From: Pithys albifrons albifrons
Lineage: Eukaryota; Chordata; Aves; Passeriformes; Thamnophilidae
DNA length: 64,000 bases
Direction: 5' to 3'
NCBI RefSeq assembly: GCF_047495875.1
Contig: NC_092497.1
Span: 67,440,992 to 67,504,991 of the forward strand
The notes under the pieces were generated by a model. The model saw only the letters and a program-made list of their open reading frames with translations, was not told the DNA's origin and did no database searches. This document shows, piece by piece, positions 38,040-48,229 of the stretch (positions are counted from its first letter, which is position 1; the number at the start of each line of letters is the position of its first letter). Made by a program: the position numbers and the translations under genes.

Positions 38040-38400
38040 TGAATGACAGTGTCAGGGAGGAGCAAATTCTGGCTGCTCCCCATTGGGAGGAAACCAGGAG
38101 CTAAGAGTGAATACAAGGCTGCAGGGTAATGCCCTCCCATGATGTGGAGACAGGGCACAGACACAGCAAGTCAGTGTCAGGATCAGATGCAGAGCTCGTC
38201 TGCTGGGCCAAAGTAGAGACAAGACCAGGACAAAAAGCCATGTCCATGGATCCATATTGGGTCAGGATTGAGGAGATATGAGCACAGACACAGCTGCTCA
38301 GCAGCTGCTACACAGTTCAGGGAGGGGCAGCAGGGACAGAGTTTGTTGGAAAAGAGCTCCCAGGGAAGGAGGCCACCTCAAGCTTCTAGCTTCTTATTAA
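38040..38400. other. GC-elevated purine-rich patch of unknown origin
   Basis: About 360 bases stand out from AT-rich neighbours by composition, with repeated CAGACACAGC, GAGCACAGACACAGC and CAGGGA words on the plus strand. The minus strand frame 38255-38052 starts with a hydrophobic stretch (WLFVLVLSLLW), but no protein is recognised. It could be an old LTR or an unlisted repeat. Confidence 0.3.
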
Positions 38401-38924
38401 TGGTGGAGGCAAACACTGACTAAATGACTTCATTCATTCCATTAAGCACCCTAAAGTGAACCCTGTATTTCAGCCCACAGATCTTTTAGAATAGGTAAGG
38501 AAAAAATTACACATATCAATCATTTCCAGTAAAAGCTCTTTTGATTGTGCTCTGCTTAGGTAAAATTAGATTATTGCAAGGAGTGAGTTTGTTTATGGAA
38601 TTGTGACTACTGAACTTAAAGAATTATGCACAAAAACTAAAGAATGCAATTTGTGCTTTTGGATTATTAATACTTATTCCTGCTATTTAAAACACTAGCT
38701 CCCTCTGTCATCCTGAGAAATACAGTATAGTTTTCCATGCTTATTCATTCTGCCATATCCTAATTCCGCAAACACCCACTGACATGTTCATTTTCCCAGC
38801 GCAGAAAATTATGTCCATAATTTTCACCTACAAAAGTTAATTGAAGTTACAAAGCTAAAAAGAACTACACAGAAATACATTATATGTTTATAGAAAAAAT
38901 ATATTTCAAATCCAAACCTTTGGT

Positions 38925-39002
38925 TTTGTGTTTTGTTGTTGTTGTTGTTTGGTTTGTTTAGTTGGTTTTTGGTTTGTTTGTTTGTTTTTTGTTTGTTTTA
39001 AT
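38925..39002 (+). repeat. G/T-rich low-complexity island
   Basis: The plus strand reads as TTGTTGTTG then TTTGGTTTGTTTG-type words for nearly 80 bases. Confidence 0.85.
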
Positions 39003-40379
39003 TAGTTTTCATGTGCTCTAAATGTATCTCGTGTAACAACTTTTATGATTTCAGCAGGAACGTTTTGCTTTTTTTTTTCTTTGATTGCCCTATTTGAAAA
39101 TTCCATTCATACCAAAAGTAAAAATTGATAGAGCATTGTCAAATATTGTTTTAAGTTTTGTTTGAAGATTCTTGGCAAGGGCTCCAAAATACTAAGAAGT
39201 TGCAGATGACTGAATAGTAGATTTCCTCTTTACTGTGTTGCTTGTGTTATAAGTAGCTCATACTGAGATACTGTATAAAGATCTGTATTATGTGTTCTTA
39301 CTATATGAACGGGATGCCTTAAAATCCATGAAGAAACTACTTACCATCTCCTGATATTTTTTCATAAAAGTTATTTAAATACACTCTTTTAAAATTCTAT
39401 GCCTTTTCTAAATTTTAACTAAACAAAATGAGAGTTGTAGCTGACACCTATGGCCCCATTATGCCATTATAGAAACTAGTTTATGTGTTCTAGTGCATTG
39501 CTACCTCAGTGCTCTGTCAACAGTGTCATGATGTAAAGAAAAAGTATTCAAAGATCATCCAGTGTGGCTATAGGTTATAGGGTGGAAGAGATTGAGCACA
39601 GGCAGATATAAGGTTATAAGTCTAAAACACTACAAACTTTAAATGAGTTAACAGTTAACTAATTGCTTTTCCATAACTCCAGAAAACTGTAAATGTCCAC
39701 AGGGTGCAAGTACAGAATTACATTCATTATGTTATTAGCATTTTTCCACCAGCAACAATTTTCGCTAAATTTTTAAAAGGCAGTCAAAGATAAAATGCCT
39801 GAGGAGTCTGAAGTGGCTCATACATGGGTGAGACTGCATGGGTAATACATGGCTCATACATGGATAAGCTGATGCATAAACAAGTAGGAAATTCAGTAAT
39901 GAGGGTCGTCAATACAATGTGTTCTCCAAACAGTAAAATTAGTAGGGCAAAAAAAGTCAGCTTCAGACAACAGAAACTGATTTTGCAGAATCAGGAAGAT
40001 CCATGCATTTTTTAGGAGGAAAAGTCAGAGTTTATTTAGACATTTTGGGAATGCTACCCTTCTATAAGCATGTGAACTATAAAAACCTCACTGCTGGAAA
40101 AAACAGATAACCTTCTGAGTTGAAAAGGATATTTTTATATCCAAATAAGCAACCAATTAATAAAGTAGAAGGATCAAAAAAGCAGATGGGAAAATGCAGA
40201 GAATTACATTTTGTAATTATATCAAAGTAGTATGTGAGTCAGTCTCTGTAAGGAAATAAACTGTCTTTGTCACTAATTCAAATTATTATGAATGAAAGGT
40301 ATCTTACTGACAAATTTTACTTCAGACAGAGAAATTTTAGCCCACCCAGTCATGCAATCATAATCATTTTAGGATTTAA

Positions 40380-40947
40380 ATGCTGGTAAGATTCTGGCAG
40401 GATCTCAGTTGGCAAGGCAGTACCAAACAGCAGACTTGTGAACTAGAAGCCCTCAACAGCCAAGCAGGCAAGGAGAGGGCAGTTCCAAGAGCAGTAAGGG
40501 GGACTTTAAAAGGGCACCAGAGAGCACAGCTGACCCAGAGCACATGAATAAGAGTGGCCAAACAGGGACATGGCACAGCACTGACAGTGTCACAGAGGTT
40601 TGCACAGCAGTTTGTGCATGCAGGGTGAGCAGAAAGGGTTCCTCTTTGACCACCCATAAGCAGCCAATAGATGCAGCAAACAGACTAAGTAGCTGGTAAG
40701 GAAGAGCAAAGAGATCCTTTCAGCCCCAGTCTTATCAGCATATTAGTTTAAGCTACCTCAGTTACTGGAAAACTCTTCAGGTGAATAAGGCCCTCTGGAT
40801 TGCTATCCGCTATTCGTTACTCAAACTGGCAGTGACAAATTAACAAAAGAAATACCCAAGGGCAATCAAAAGAGACCTCAGGGCCCTGCAATGACTGGTA
40901 GAGGGATGAGGAGCACAGATAATGGTCTCCTCAATCCTTTCCATAAA
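40380..40947 (+). pseudogene. CR1 LINE 5' region and ORF1 fragment, left half of a split copy
   Basis: This part matches the reverse complement of 913-1180 and 1-181, but lacks the roughly 730 bases between them. The 5' region is therefore fused directly to the middle of ORF1 near 40765. The ORF1 remnant is out of frame. After 40947 the element is interrupted by the SINE at 40956-41327 and resumes at 41336. Confidence 0.75.
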
Positions 40948-41151
40948 AAGGAATATCTATATATATGGTCAAACTTCACGAACGAAGATTTGGGAAGGTC
41001 TCTTCCAATGTGGGTGTGCCCTTCCAGCCTGCACAGTGGATTTTTTAGGTGAGGCACAGTGTGTGTGGAACTGGTCCACCGTTTATGTCCCAAGGTCCAT
41101 CTACCATGGCCAAGTGAGCTTGGACAGTGACAGTGAAGTCCTCGGGACTGT

Positions 41152-41240
41152 CTACAGCACCTGGTATTAACTGGGGTTGACCCTGCTTAGCATCTGAGAT
41201 CTGATGGAATCGAATGGCAGGGATGCGTTTAACTGCTCAG
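41152..41240 (-). pseudogene. 5S rRNA-derived segment of the composite SINE
   Basis: The minus strand has ATGCTAAGCAGGGTC (5S box A region) and TACCAGGTGCTGTAGAC (5S 3' end). The intervening segment with box C (GGATGGGAGACC in the copy at 11.4 kb) is absent. The 5S promoter would therefore be non-functional here. Confidence 0.8.
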
Positions 41241-41245
41241 CGGAT

Positions 41246-41318
41246 GGTCCCTACTGAGACTCGAACTCAGGTCCTTGGGATTCGAAGTCAGGAGTGCTCT
41301 CCATTACACCATGGGACC
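41246..41318 (-). pseudogene. tRNA-Gln-like unit (SINE head), anticodon position reads TCG
   Basis: The minus strand starts GGTCCCATGGTGTAATGG, identical to the 5' half of vertebrate tRNA-Gln. It has a B-box-like GAGTTCGAGTC and closes with GGGACC, which pairs with GGTCCC. The anticodon loop reads CTTCGAA, so the triplet in anticodon position is TCG instead of TTG. The anticodon stem pairs poorly and an extra T precedes the acceptor stem. A scanner may call it a tRNA, but it is fused to 5S-like sequence inside a SINE with target-site duplications, so I call it a SINE head. Confidence 0.8.
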
Positions 41319-41335
41319 ACCTCTTACAAGGAATA

Positions 41336-41935
41336 ATATTGGTAAGAATAGACAGATCCCTCAGGTCGGTGAGTGGCTCTGAGGCTGACATAATTGGAAA
41401 AAAAATGGGTTGGTTGACCATGGAATGATCTACTCAACACCTGGCCTATTGACACTTGATAGGAGGCACCTGTCTCAGAGGGGAAACAGTTCTAGTGCAG
41501 GCAGAGCTATAAACTAGTTTGGAAAGGGGAAGGACAAAACCAGGCTCACCAGTGAGGAGTGGTGGGATGGTATGCCAAAAGTTGAAACAAGCATTAATGG
41601 GAGCCCTCAATCTTATTAGTGAGGTTTTGGCTACAATGTACCAAACCTGAAATGTTTCTACACTAATATATGAAATGCGAGTAGCAAACTAGAGGATCTT
41701 GAAGTTTTAGCCCAGTCCCAGAGATCTGACATCATTGGGATAAGCGAAATCTGGTGGGATGAGAACTGTGACTGCAGTGCCCTCCTGGATGGTTACAGGC
41801 TCTACAGGAGGGATTTGCAGGGCAGAACAGGTGGAGGGATGACACTGTGTGTAATAGAAGCATTAGAATGTATGCAATATACACCTGAAAGCCTCTGGGT
41901 AAGAATCCAGGGGCAAATTTTGAACACATTGCACT
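41336..41935 (+). pseudogene. CR1 LINE: end of ORF1 and start of ORF2 endonuclease, right half of a split copy
   Basis: Positions 41400-41520 read DHGMIYSTPGLL followed by HLSQRG, the C-terminal block of CR1 ORF1 that carries the catalytic Asp-His pair of the esterase-like domain. Positions 41720-41870 read DIIGISEIWWDENC and then LLDGYRLYRRDLQGRTGGG, the N-terminal part of the ORF2 apurinic-type endonuclease. The sequence between them is the inter-ORF region. Similarity ends near 41935. Stops and gaps make it inactive. Confidence 0.88.
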
Positions 41936-42818
41936 AGTGCTTTAGGTTTTTAGGCTCAGTATAGCAAAATATATAAGAAAGAAGTATGAAGTTTTTCTCC
42001 AGATATGAATTTTCCTGCATTATTAGCATTTTCTGATACTTCATTTTGTTCTTCTTGGAGGTACTCATCACATTCTCCAGAAACCAAAGTTCAGAATTCA
42101 GGATGTTTGCCTTTTTGTTGCAATGAATTAGGTGTCAACATGTTCTTATTTAGGACTAGGAAAAATTAAAGAAAAATCTTATATACTGAGACCACAATAA
42201 TTTATTACTTGTATTGGAATATCACATCTTCACTGACAGCTACTTTAATCTATGGGAATTTATTGCTATTTATATTAAGAGCACTTTCTTGGTTATAATT
42301 ATTATGTGCTTCACTTATTCAAATGAGCTTTGGTTGATTTAAAAATGAATCAGTTTCATATATAATTATGTTTTTAAACTTTTGCTTCCCTTCTGGGGTC
42401 TGCAAGTGAACTAAATAGTCAATAAAATTCTCTAACTGATTAGTATTTTTTTCTTATTTCCTTAAATAGAAAAAACACTACATTGCTTTTCTAAAGAAGG
42501 CAGAACAGCACTACAGCAAAAGTTAAAAATATTTTCTGTAACCCAGACATTTTGAAAATAAAAAAAAACTTGGATACACGTGAATGTCTACAAAGTACAG
42601 ACCCTTCAGCTGTAATGCCTCTGTAACAGTAGCATTGTTAGAACAAGAAAACTCTCAGAAAGGACTGGGGCATGAATTCAATGAAAATAAAACCAGAAAA
42701 ATACAGGAGTGACTAACAAGGAGACAGGGGAAATTACAAGTAGAAACTATTTAAAGAAGGTGAAATTACCATTCAAATGATCCTTGGTTGCCATACAAGG
42801 CCATTTATTTCACTGAGA

Positions 42819-42825
<7 letters not shown>

Positions 42826-42885
<60 letters not shown>
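42826..42885 (+). repeat. (GT)30 dinucleotide microsatellite
   Basis: Sixty bases of uninterrupted GT. It is long and pure enough to be highly polymorphic in length. Confidence 0.98.
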
Positions 42886-42886
<1 letters not shown>

Positions 42887-43697
42887 GGAATGAAGCCCAG
42901 AAGCCAACAAGTAGGAGACTTGAGAATTATTTCCTGGAAGATTGTTTAGCCTAACTTTGTTCATTCTTGGAAGAGATGATGAAAATAAGTAAGTGTCTAA
43001 AACTCCAAGTTAGGCTTGAATAGCCTGAGAACATTGTAATTATCTTGTGGGTGAAGGGGATTTAGTGGAAATAACAAACAAGAAGCACTCATTTAGAAAT
43101 AAAAAATGCAGCATATCTTCTCATTAACATGAGCTATATATGATGACATTCAGTCATTGCAGTATTCTGACTGATGCCAAACAGGACTCTGTTTTTTCCC
43201 GATTGTGATGAGAAGTTGAATTCTGAATAACGGTTTGCAAATAAAAGATCAGATTTGGGATAAGGCTTAAATGAACACTTTCAAAATAAGCTCTTAAAAA
43301 AATCTAAACAATTTTATATTTTTGAAAATGGTGCATAAATAAATTTGAAATTTATTCTTCATAAGCCAAAAAGTTGAAGCTACTATTCCATTTATGAAAA
43401 AAAATGCAATTAAATAGTGTGATATTCCTCTTTATCTCATACAATACTCTTAAAGCAACAAACTGAAATAATCATGCTTGGAAAATATCAGCTTTGGCAA
43501 TAAGACATTATTTATTGCAGACTAATTCACTGGAAGAGTCTATAGTCCATGTAACATTGAAGCCATTTTTTCTGGTGAAGAAATCTGACTCTTTAGCATG
43601 ATAGCTTCCTATCTTGGAGTCCACAACATTCTTTCTATGTAGTAAAAATGGTTGTTGTAGAATAACTTTGTGTACAGACACCACCCCCTATCACGTT

Positions 43698-43730
43698 CCC
43701 CCACCCCCACCCCACCCCCCCCACCCCCCC
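43698..43730 (-). other. Candidate G-quadruplex (five G-runs with single-base loops)
   Basis: The plus strand has C-runs of 5, 5, 4, 8 and 7, each separated by one A. The minus strand therefore has five G-runs with single-T loops, an arrangement known to favour very stable parallel quadruplexes. Another C-run of 5 lies at 43684-43688. Confidence 0.8.
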
Positions 43731-46700
43731 GATAATAAATTAGTTGCTTAAATAAATCACACTATTTAAGTAGGCTGGGTTGGAACATGTCTTGGACAAA
43801 ATGGAAGATCAAAATCTAATTTTCAAAAAAAGTCTGTTAAAATATCAGAGAAAAGACTTGTTATCATGCACAAGAAGCAAATAAGTAAGAATGATGCAGA
43901 GTAAATATTAAACAAAGCAAGAAATACTTCTGTGCATGCTTCCCTGTAAGAGAGTCCCTGGAGAGAGCTATGCTACATTTCAGGTTTTCCTACAAACATC
44001 CTCAGATGCTCAGTCTGCCATAATCTGTGTGGGCTGCTTTCCAGATGAGAACATGTGGGAAAGCACAGTGTCTAAGCTTCATGCTAGTCAATGGGGTTAG
44101 CCAAATGTCTGAAACTGATAACTGGGAGCAGGGCCAGAAAATTCTTGGCATTTGATATGTGGTTTGGTTTTTAAGGAACCAAGCCAAGGAGATCTTTATA
44201 GGACTCCTAAGAAAAATCCACTGAATGTGTTCTAAATAATACTCTCACTGTACTATTGAGTTATGGCAAGGACAAGTGAATTCAGCAGTCCTTAACTTGA
44301 TGCAACTCACATGAACTTTTGTAAAGTTTTATCTAATGGACAATACAGATTAAGCTCTCCTTGCTATTTTGAATGTAACATACTGAGTGAGAATGTCTTC
44401 CTGTTAAATATTTTTTATATTATCTTTTTTCCCAGAAATAATTTTAAATTTTATAGTTATTGCAGTAAAATAAATGAAAAAAATTCCTTTTTTAAAATCA
44501 GGAGAGCACTATTGCCTAAAACAAACTCCTACTTTCTGTACAACATAATTTCTATACTTTAAGTACTACTGTTATGATCAACTTAATCTTGTAATTCATT
44601 TGAAAAGGAGAAATTAAGAGAAAAGTTATGTATTAGCACAAATAGACCAGTATTTTTTCAATATTTTGGTCATTTGTTTTGTTTTATTTTTTCCCTCATA
44701 TACTGTATTATGAAGACAGATCTATTAGCATCAATAAGGTACTATCAGTACTGTGATTGGAATTCCCTTCCTTTTCCTTTTGTGGAACATCATCCTGTAA
44801 GACTTGGACCTTAGTTTGTCCTGCTTGTCTAGTATTAAATCAAACTGTTTGACCTTGATTTGATATCCCAAATCCTACATACATTAGTGTTCAATGCCTT
44901 TTTAGGCAATAGCTTCTAGCAAGCAAACTTATGGATCAATCTCAGAGCAGCAATAGAAAACTGTTTCCACATGAATCTAAGATTATCTCTAGAAGTTTGA
45001 ATGGCAACTTGTTTCCTCTGTAAAGCACCTACTGAAGCAGAAGCAATTCTACTGTTTCCCATGTGACATCTTCATCAACTGTCTTGACATCCATGCTGTC
45101 ATAACAGTTTCTTTAGAATAACAGTAGCAATAGCAAGGACAGTGAAAATGATAATTTCATTTCCTCATCACTGACATTAAGGTACATTTAGATTACAGGA
45201 AGAAATCTTGAAAAGAATAAAACTGAAAGTTTTTAATTAACTACAGGAAAGAAAGTGGACACATTTATTTGCAAAGACTGTAGAGGCAAAGGTAATAATA
45301 TACTTGTAAGGATTTACAGGATGCCAAATAAGACTGATCAATTGGTAAATTGAACATGTTCCTTAGATTGTCTCCTGAAGTAATAAAGCATGATGTGTGA
45401 TAGTGCATTCAAGGCCACTTGTTTGTTGCCCTCTTTATTGACCAAAAATGTCAAGTTGAGGTGTTATCAGTTTATGTTAATTTATCTCTGTTTTAATTAT
45501 GACTACTGTGGACGATCTATACAAAATGGATATATGTAATGTATTTTAACATATGTGATAACAAACATTGCCAAAGTCTTCATGTAGAAGAGTACTTCAT
45601 ATTGAGCTTCCAACTCCACACGATATATTCACAAGCATATTCAGAATATGCAGAAAAAAAATGTTTTTTTGTTTGCTGTCTTAAATTAGTCTTGACATTT
45701 TACCCTAAATAGCTCTAACTTCCCCATCAAACACCCCATTTCTTTAATCATACTACCATTGCTGCAAATAATTTAGTAAATCTCTAAGTTTTGATTCCAT
45801 TTCCTTCTTCGTGTAGGATATTTATTTCTATACCAACACATGAAATAAATCTTACCTTCCTGTAGAGTGTTTTTTAAATATACTGATTACTAAGTGGTAG
45901 AAAACTACTCCACTAAGATTAATTTTACACTTTTTCACAGTAAATATTATTTAGTGTAATACATAATGAATTCCAACAATGCAATTCAAGTGTACTATTA
46001 ACTGACAGATTAAGCAATAACAGCATTTTCATTATAGAAATGTCTTTACTTCTTACAAGAGAAATCAACCGCAGAATACAACATTCACCTGTTTTACCAG
46101 ACCTTCTTGGAATTTTGAACTACTTTTGCTTATATTATATTTACTCTACTTAATCATGTTACTTGCAATTTTACAAATAATGCCTGACTGGTCATTTTGG
46201 TTGCTACAGATAACAGCTCTAGAGAGAACAAGCAATGAAATTTCACTTTACATGTTTTAAACAGTATAAAAATATAGGCTGATGAATGAATAATATAACT
46301 GGGAACAGATTATAAAGTTATTTGACATTGACCTACCTGTAAAATCTTTTTAATGCAAATATGTTTAATCTATTTTTTCCAACTGATGGTGTCAGGAAGT
46401 AAATCTTAGGTGAACACTGCTATTACACATTCCTACTCTATAATCTTTGTTGAATCACTAAGTTCAAAAACCACTGACCCTGCAAAGATGCAGGTCAAAT
46501 GGCTTTCCTGAGAGCAGTTGATAAAAAAATTCAATTATGTTAGAGATAAGAGCCTACATTTTTCAGACTACATTAATAAGGCCACAAAGAACAAAATTCC
46601 AATGTGATTTCTGAGTCTACCACTTATAACTATACAACTGTTTGTGCATTTATCCTAAAAAGGTTCAGCTGTTTTCTAGGATTATTGATCTTCATTTGAA

Positions 46701-46757
46701 CAATAAGCAATTAGAATATAGAAACAACCACATAGGAAAAACAGTTTTCAAAGGCAG

Positions 46758-47351
46758 TGTTATGGGTTTAGCCAGGTAGGCCTAAATTTAGGCTTTAAAG
46801 TTCAGACAAGACCTGGGATTGTCATCGGACTTGAGCTGGGCTGGGCTAGCTAACAGTTGACTCTTCTAGCCAATAGTATTGTATTCCATACCATATTACA
46901 ACACCATCTCAAAAGGGGTAAGAGCTGGTGTGTGGGAGGGGCTTAGTCAGTTCCATCATGGCTGAAGTACAGTATGGACGTGGTGCAGCTCCTGTCTTGC
47001 TGAAGTAGACCCTGCTGCTTCTGCTGCCACTGCTTGCATTTTGTTTGAATTTAGGAAAGTAGAAACATTTTGTTGTTACTCTTTCTGTTCTTTGCTGAGT
47101 GTCTTTTGAGGTGCTTATAAAACTACGGTGATAAAATATGTTTTCACTGGGGAGTGGAGAAGTTGGTTTTTGTTATTTCTAGTTCATGTAAGTGTATGTT
47201 ATACTGTAGTTTAATTCTCTTTTCTGTATAAATATATGTAGCTAGTTTAAGCATAAACCTAGTTTGAAAGTTTTTTTCCCCTTCTCCATTTTCTCAGCTG
47301 GAGGCTAACTGTTCTTGGGCAGTTGACATTTTGCCAGCTCAACCCAAGACA
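46758..47351 (+). mobile_element. Solo LTR (same family as 1422-2030)
   Basis: The unit begins TGTTATGGGTTTAG and ends CAACCCAAGACA. It shares GGCCTAAATTTAGGCTTT, CCAATAGTATTGTATTCCATACCATATT-type and CATTTTGCCAG blocks with the inverted copy at 1422-2030. Flanking 5-mers are GGCAG and AGCAG, a target-site duplication with one mismatch. No internal retroviral region is attached. Confidence 0.85.
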
Positions 47352-48228
47352 AGCAGTTATTTCCTTTTTCAAAATTGCTTCATCATATCTTGGTGCTTTT
47401 ATTTTTTCTATAAATAGACACTTGTAGTTATTAGTGAATGTACATATACTTTCATTGTGTCCCCTGGCCAGTCGAGCAGAAAAAAATCCAAAACCCCAAA
47501 TGTGTAAGGGCAGATAGACAGATTAACTTTGTGAGAAGACTTTATATTTCTATAGAACTTATTAACTAAAATTATTTTAAAAATCATAATTTTTCGTACT
47601 TCGTTGAGGGAAGAAATACAGTCAACTCTAGGGCAAATTATAGAAATTGCTTTACTACAAGAAAGTGGCACTATATAGTTTTATGGATATGAGATAACTT
47701 TTGAAAAGACTATATCAACATAATTGAAAATGCCATGCAAATTAAAAAAAAAAATGCAAATTCAGAAAAAATGTAAATGGTTTGTTGAGATTTAACCTGA
47801 AAATTCTTTTCATGTTTCCCAGGTAAAAAAAAAAAAAAGGTTCAGGAATTCAATTGATTTCTCTTACCTGTTTAAAAATAACTGTTGTAGTTTGCATGAT
47901 GGGACTATCTATCCAAGGTCTAGATTTCAACGTGCTGAAGCTGGAGATGACCAGTCTATACAAGAGTACATACTTGCAATAAATAGTATTGTTTTCACAA
48001 ACGGTGACAAGAGAAAGACAAAAATTGCGTATTTCACTTACCTAAAATAGTCTTTACACATCTAGGATTTTGTGTTGCAGCAAAATAAAGCTGCTATCAC
48101 AGTATTTATATCTTCATATTATTTGATCTGATTTTGACTCTAAATTATGCTCTTTCCCCAGTAATTTAACACCAAGACACCTTGCTCAACGTTGTATTGA
48201 GTTCTGTGGTTACTTTGAATTGCTGGGT
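47352..48228. other. AT-rich sequence without recognised feature
   Basis: No gene or repeat was recognised, apart from short A-runs at 47742 and 47827. Confidence 0.5.
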
Positions 48229-48229
48229 T

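Larger units (their letters stand above)
34740..40375. other. Long AT-rich stretch with no recognised gene
   Basis: No coding region, RNA gene or transposon was recognised. A G-rich, purine-rich patch lies at 38040-38400 and a G/T island at 38925-39002 (both listed separately). Between 36890 and 37170 the base composition is slightly more GC-rich, but no family is recognisable. Confidence 0.5.
40956..41327 (-). mobile_element. Composite tRNA/5S SINE with RTE-related body, inserted in a CR1
   Basis: On the minus strand the unit reads in order: a tRNA-Gln-like part (41318-41246), a 5S-rRNA-like part (41240-41152), a body, and a tail. The body (41150-40985) matches the SINE at 11236-11552 and the RTE LINE at 62381-62500. 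The tail is ...TTCGTGAAGTTTGACC followed by an (AT)n run. The 8-mer AAGGAATA lies on both sides (40948-40955 and 41328-41335). The CR1 reads through when the unit is removed, so the whole 372 bp moved as one insertion. The likely polymerase III promoter is the tRNA part. Mobilisation by an RTE LINE is inferred from the body and the AT-repeat tail. Confidence 0.85.
41936..46757. other. AT-rich sequence without recognised gene
   Basis: Only simple repeats stand out: the (GT)30 tract and the C-run block, both listed separately. No transposon or RNA gene was recognised. Confidence 0.5.

Noticed and set aside
38052..38255. Minus-strand frame beginning with a hydrophobic, signal-peptide-like stretch
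   Set aside because: No protein family was recognised, no upstream exon or promoter was visible, and it lies in a composition-shifted patch that may be an old repeat.
41246..41318. Functional tRNA gene
   Set aside because: It is fused to 5S-like sequence within a SINE bounded by target-site duplications, has a weak anticodon stem and an altered anticodon.
42773..42964. Open frame with a long Thr-His repeat
   Set aside because: It is simply the translation of the (GT)30 microsatellite.
44740..45130. Minus-strand segments that read as plausible protein in pieces
   Set aside because: Stops occur in every frame within about 50 codons, there is no splice-site arrangement and no recognisable family. 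Chance is the simpler explanation.
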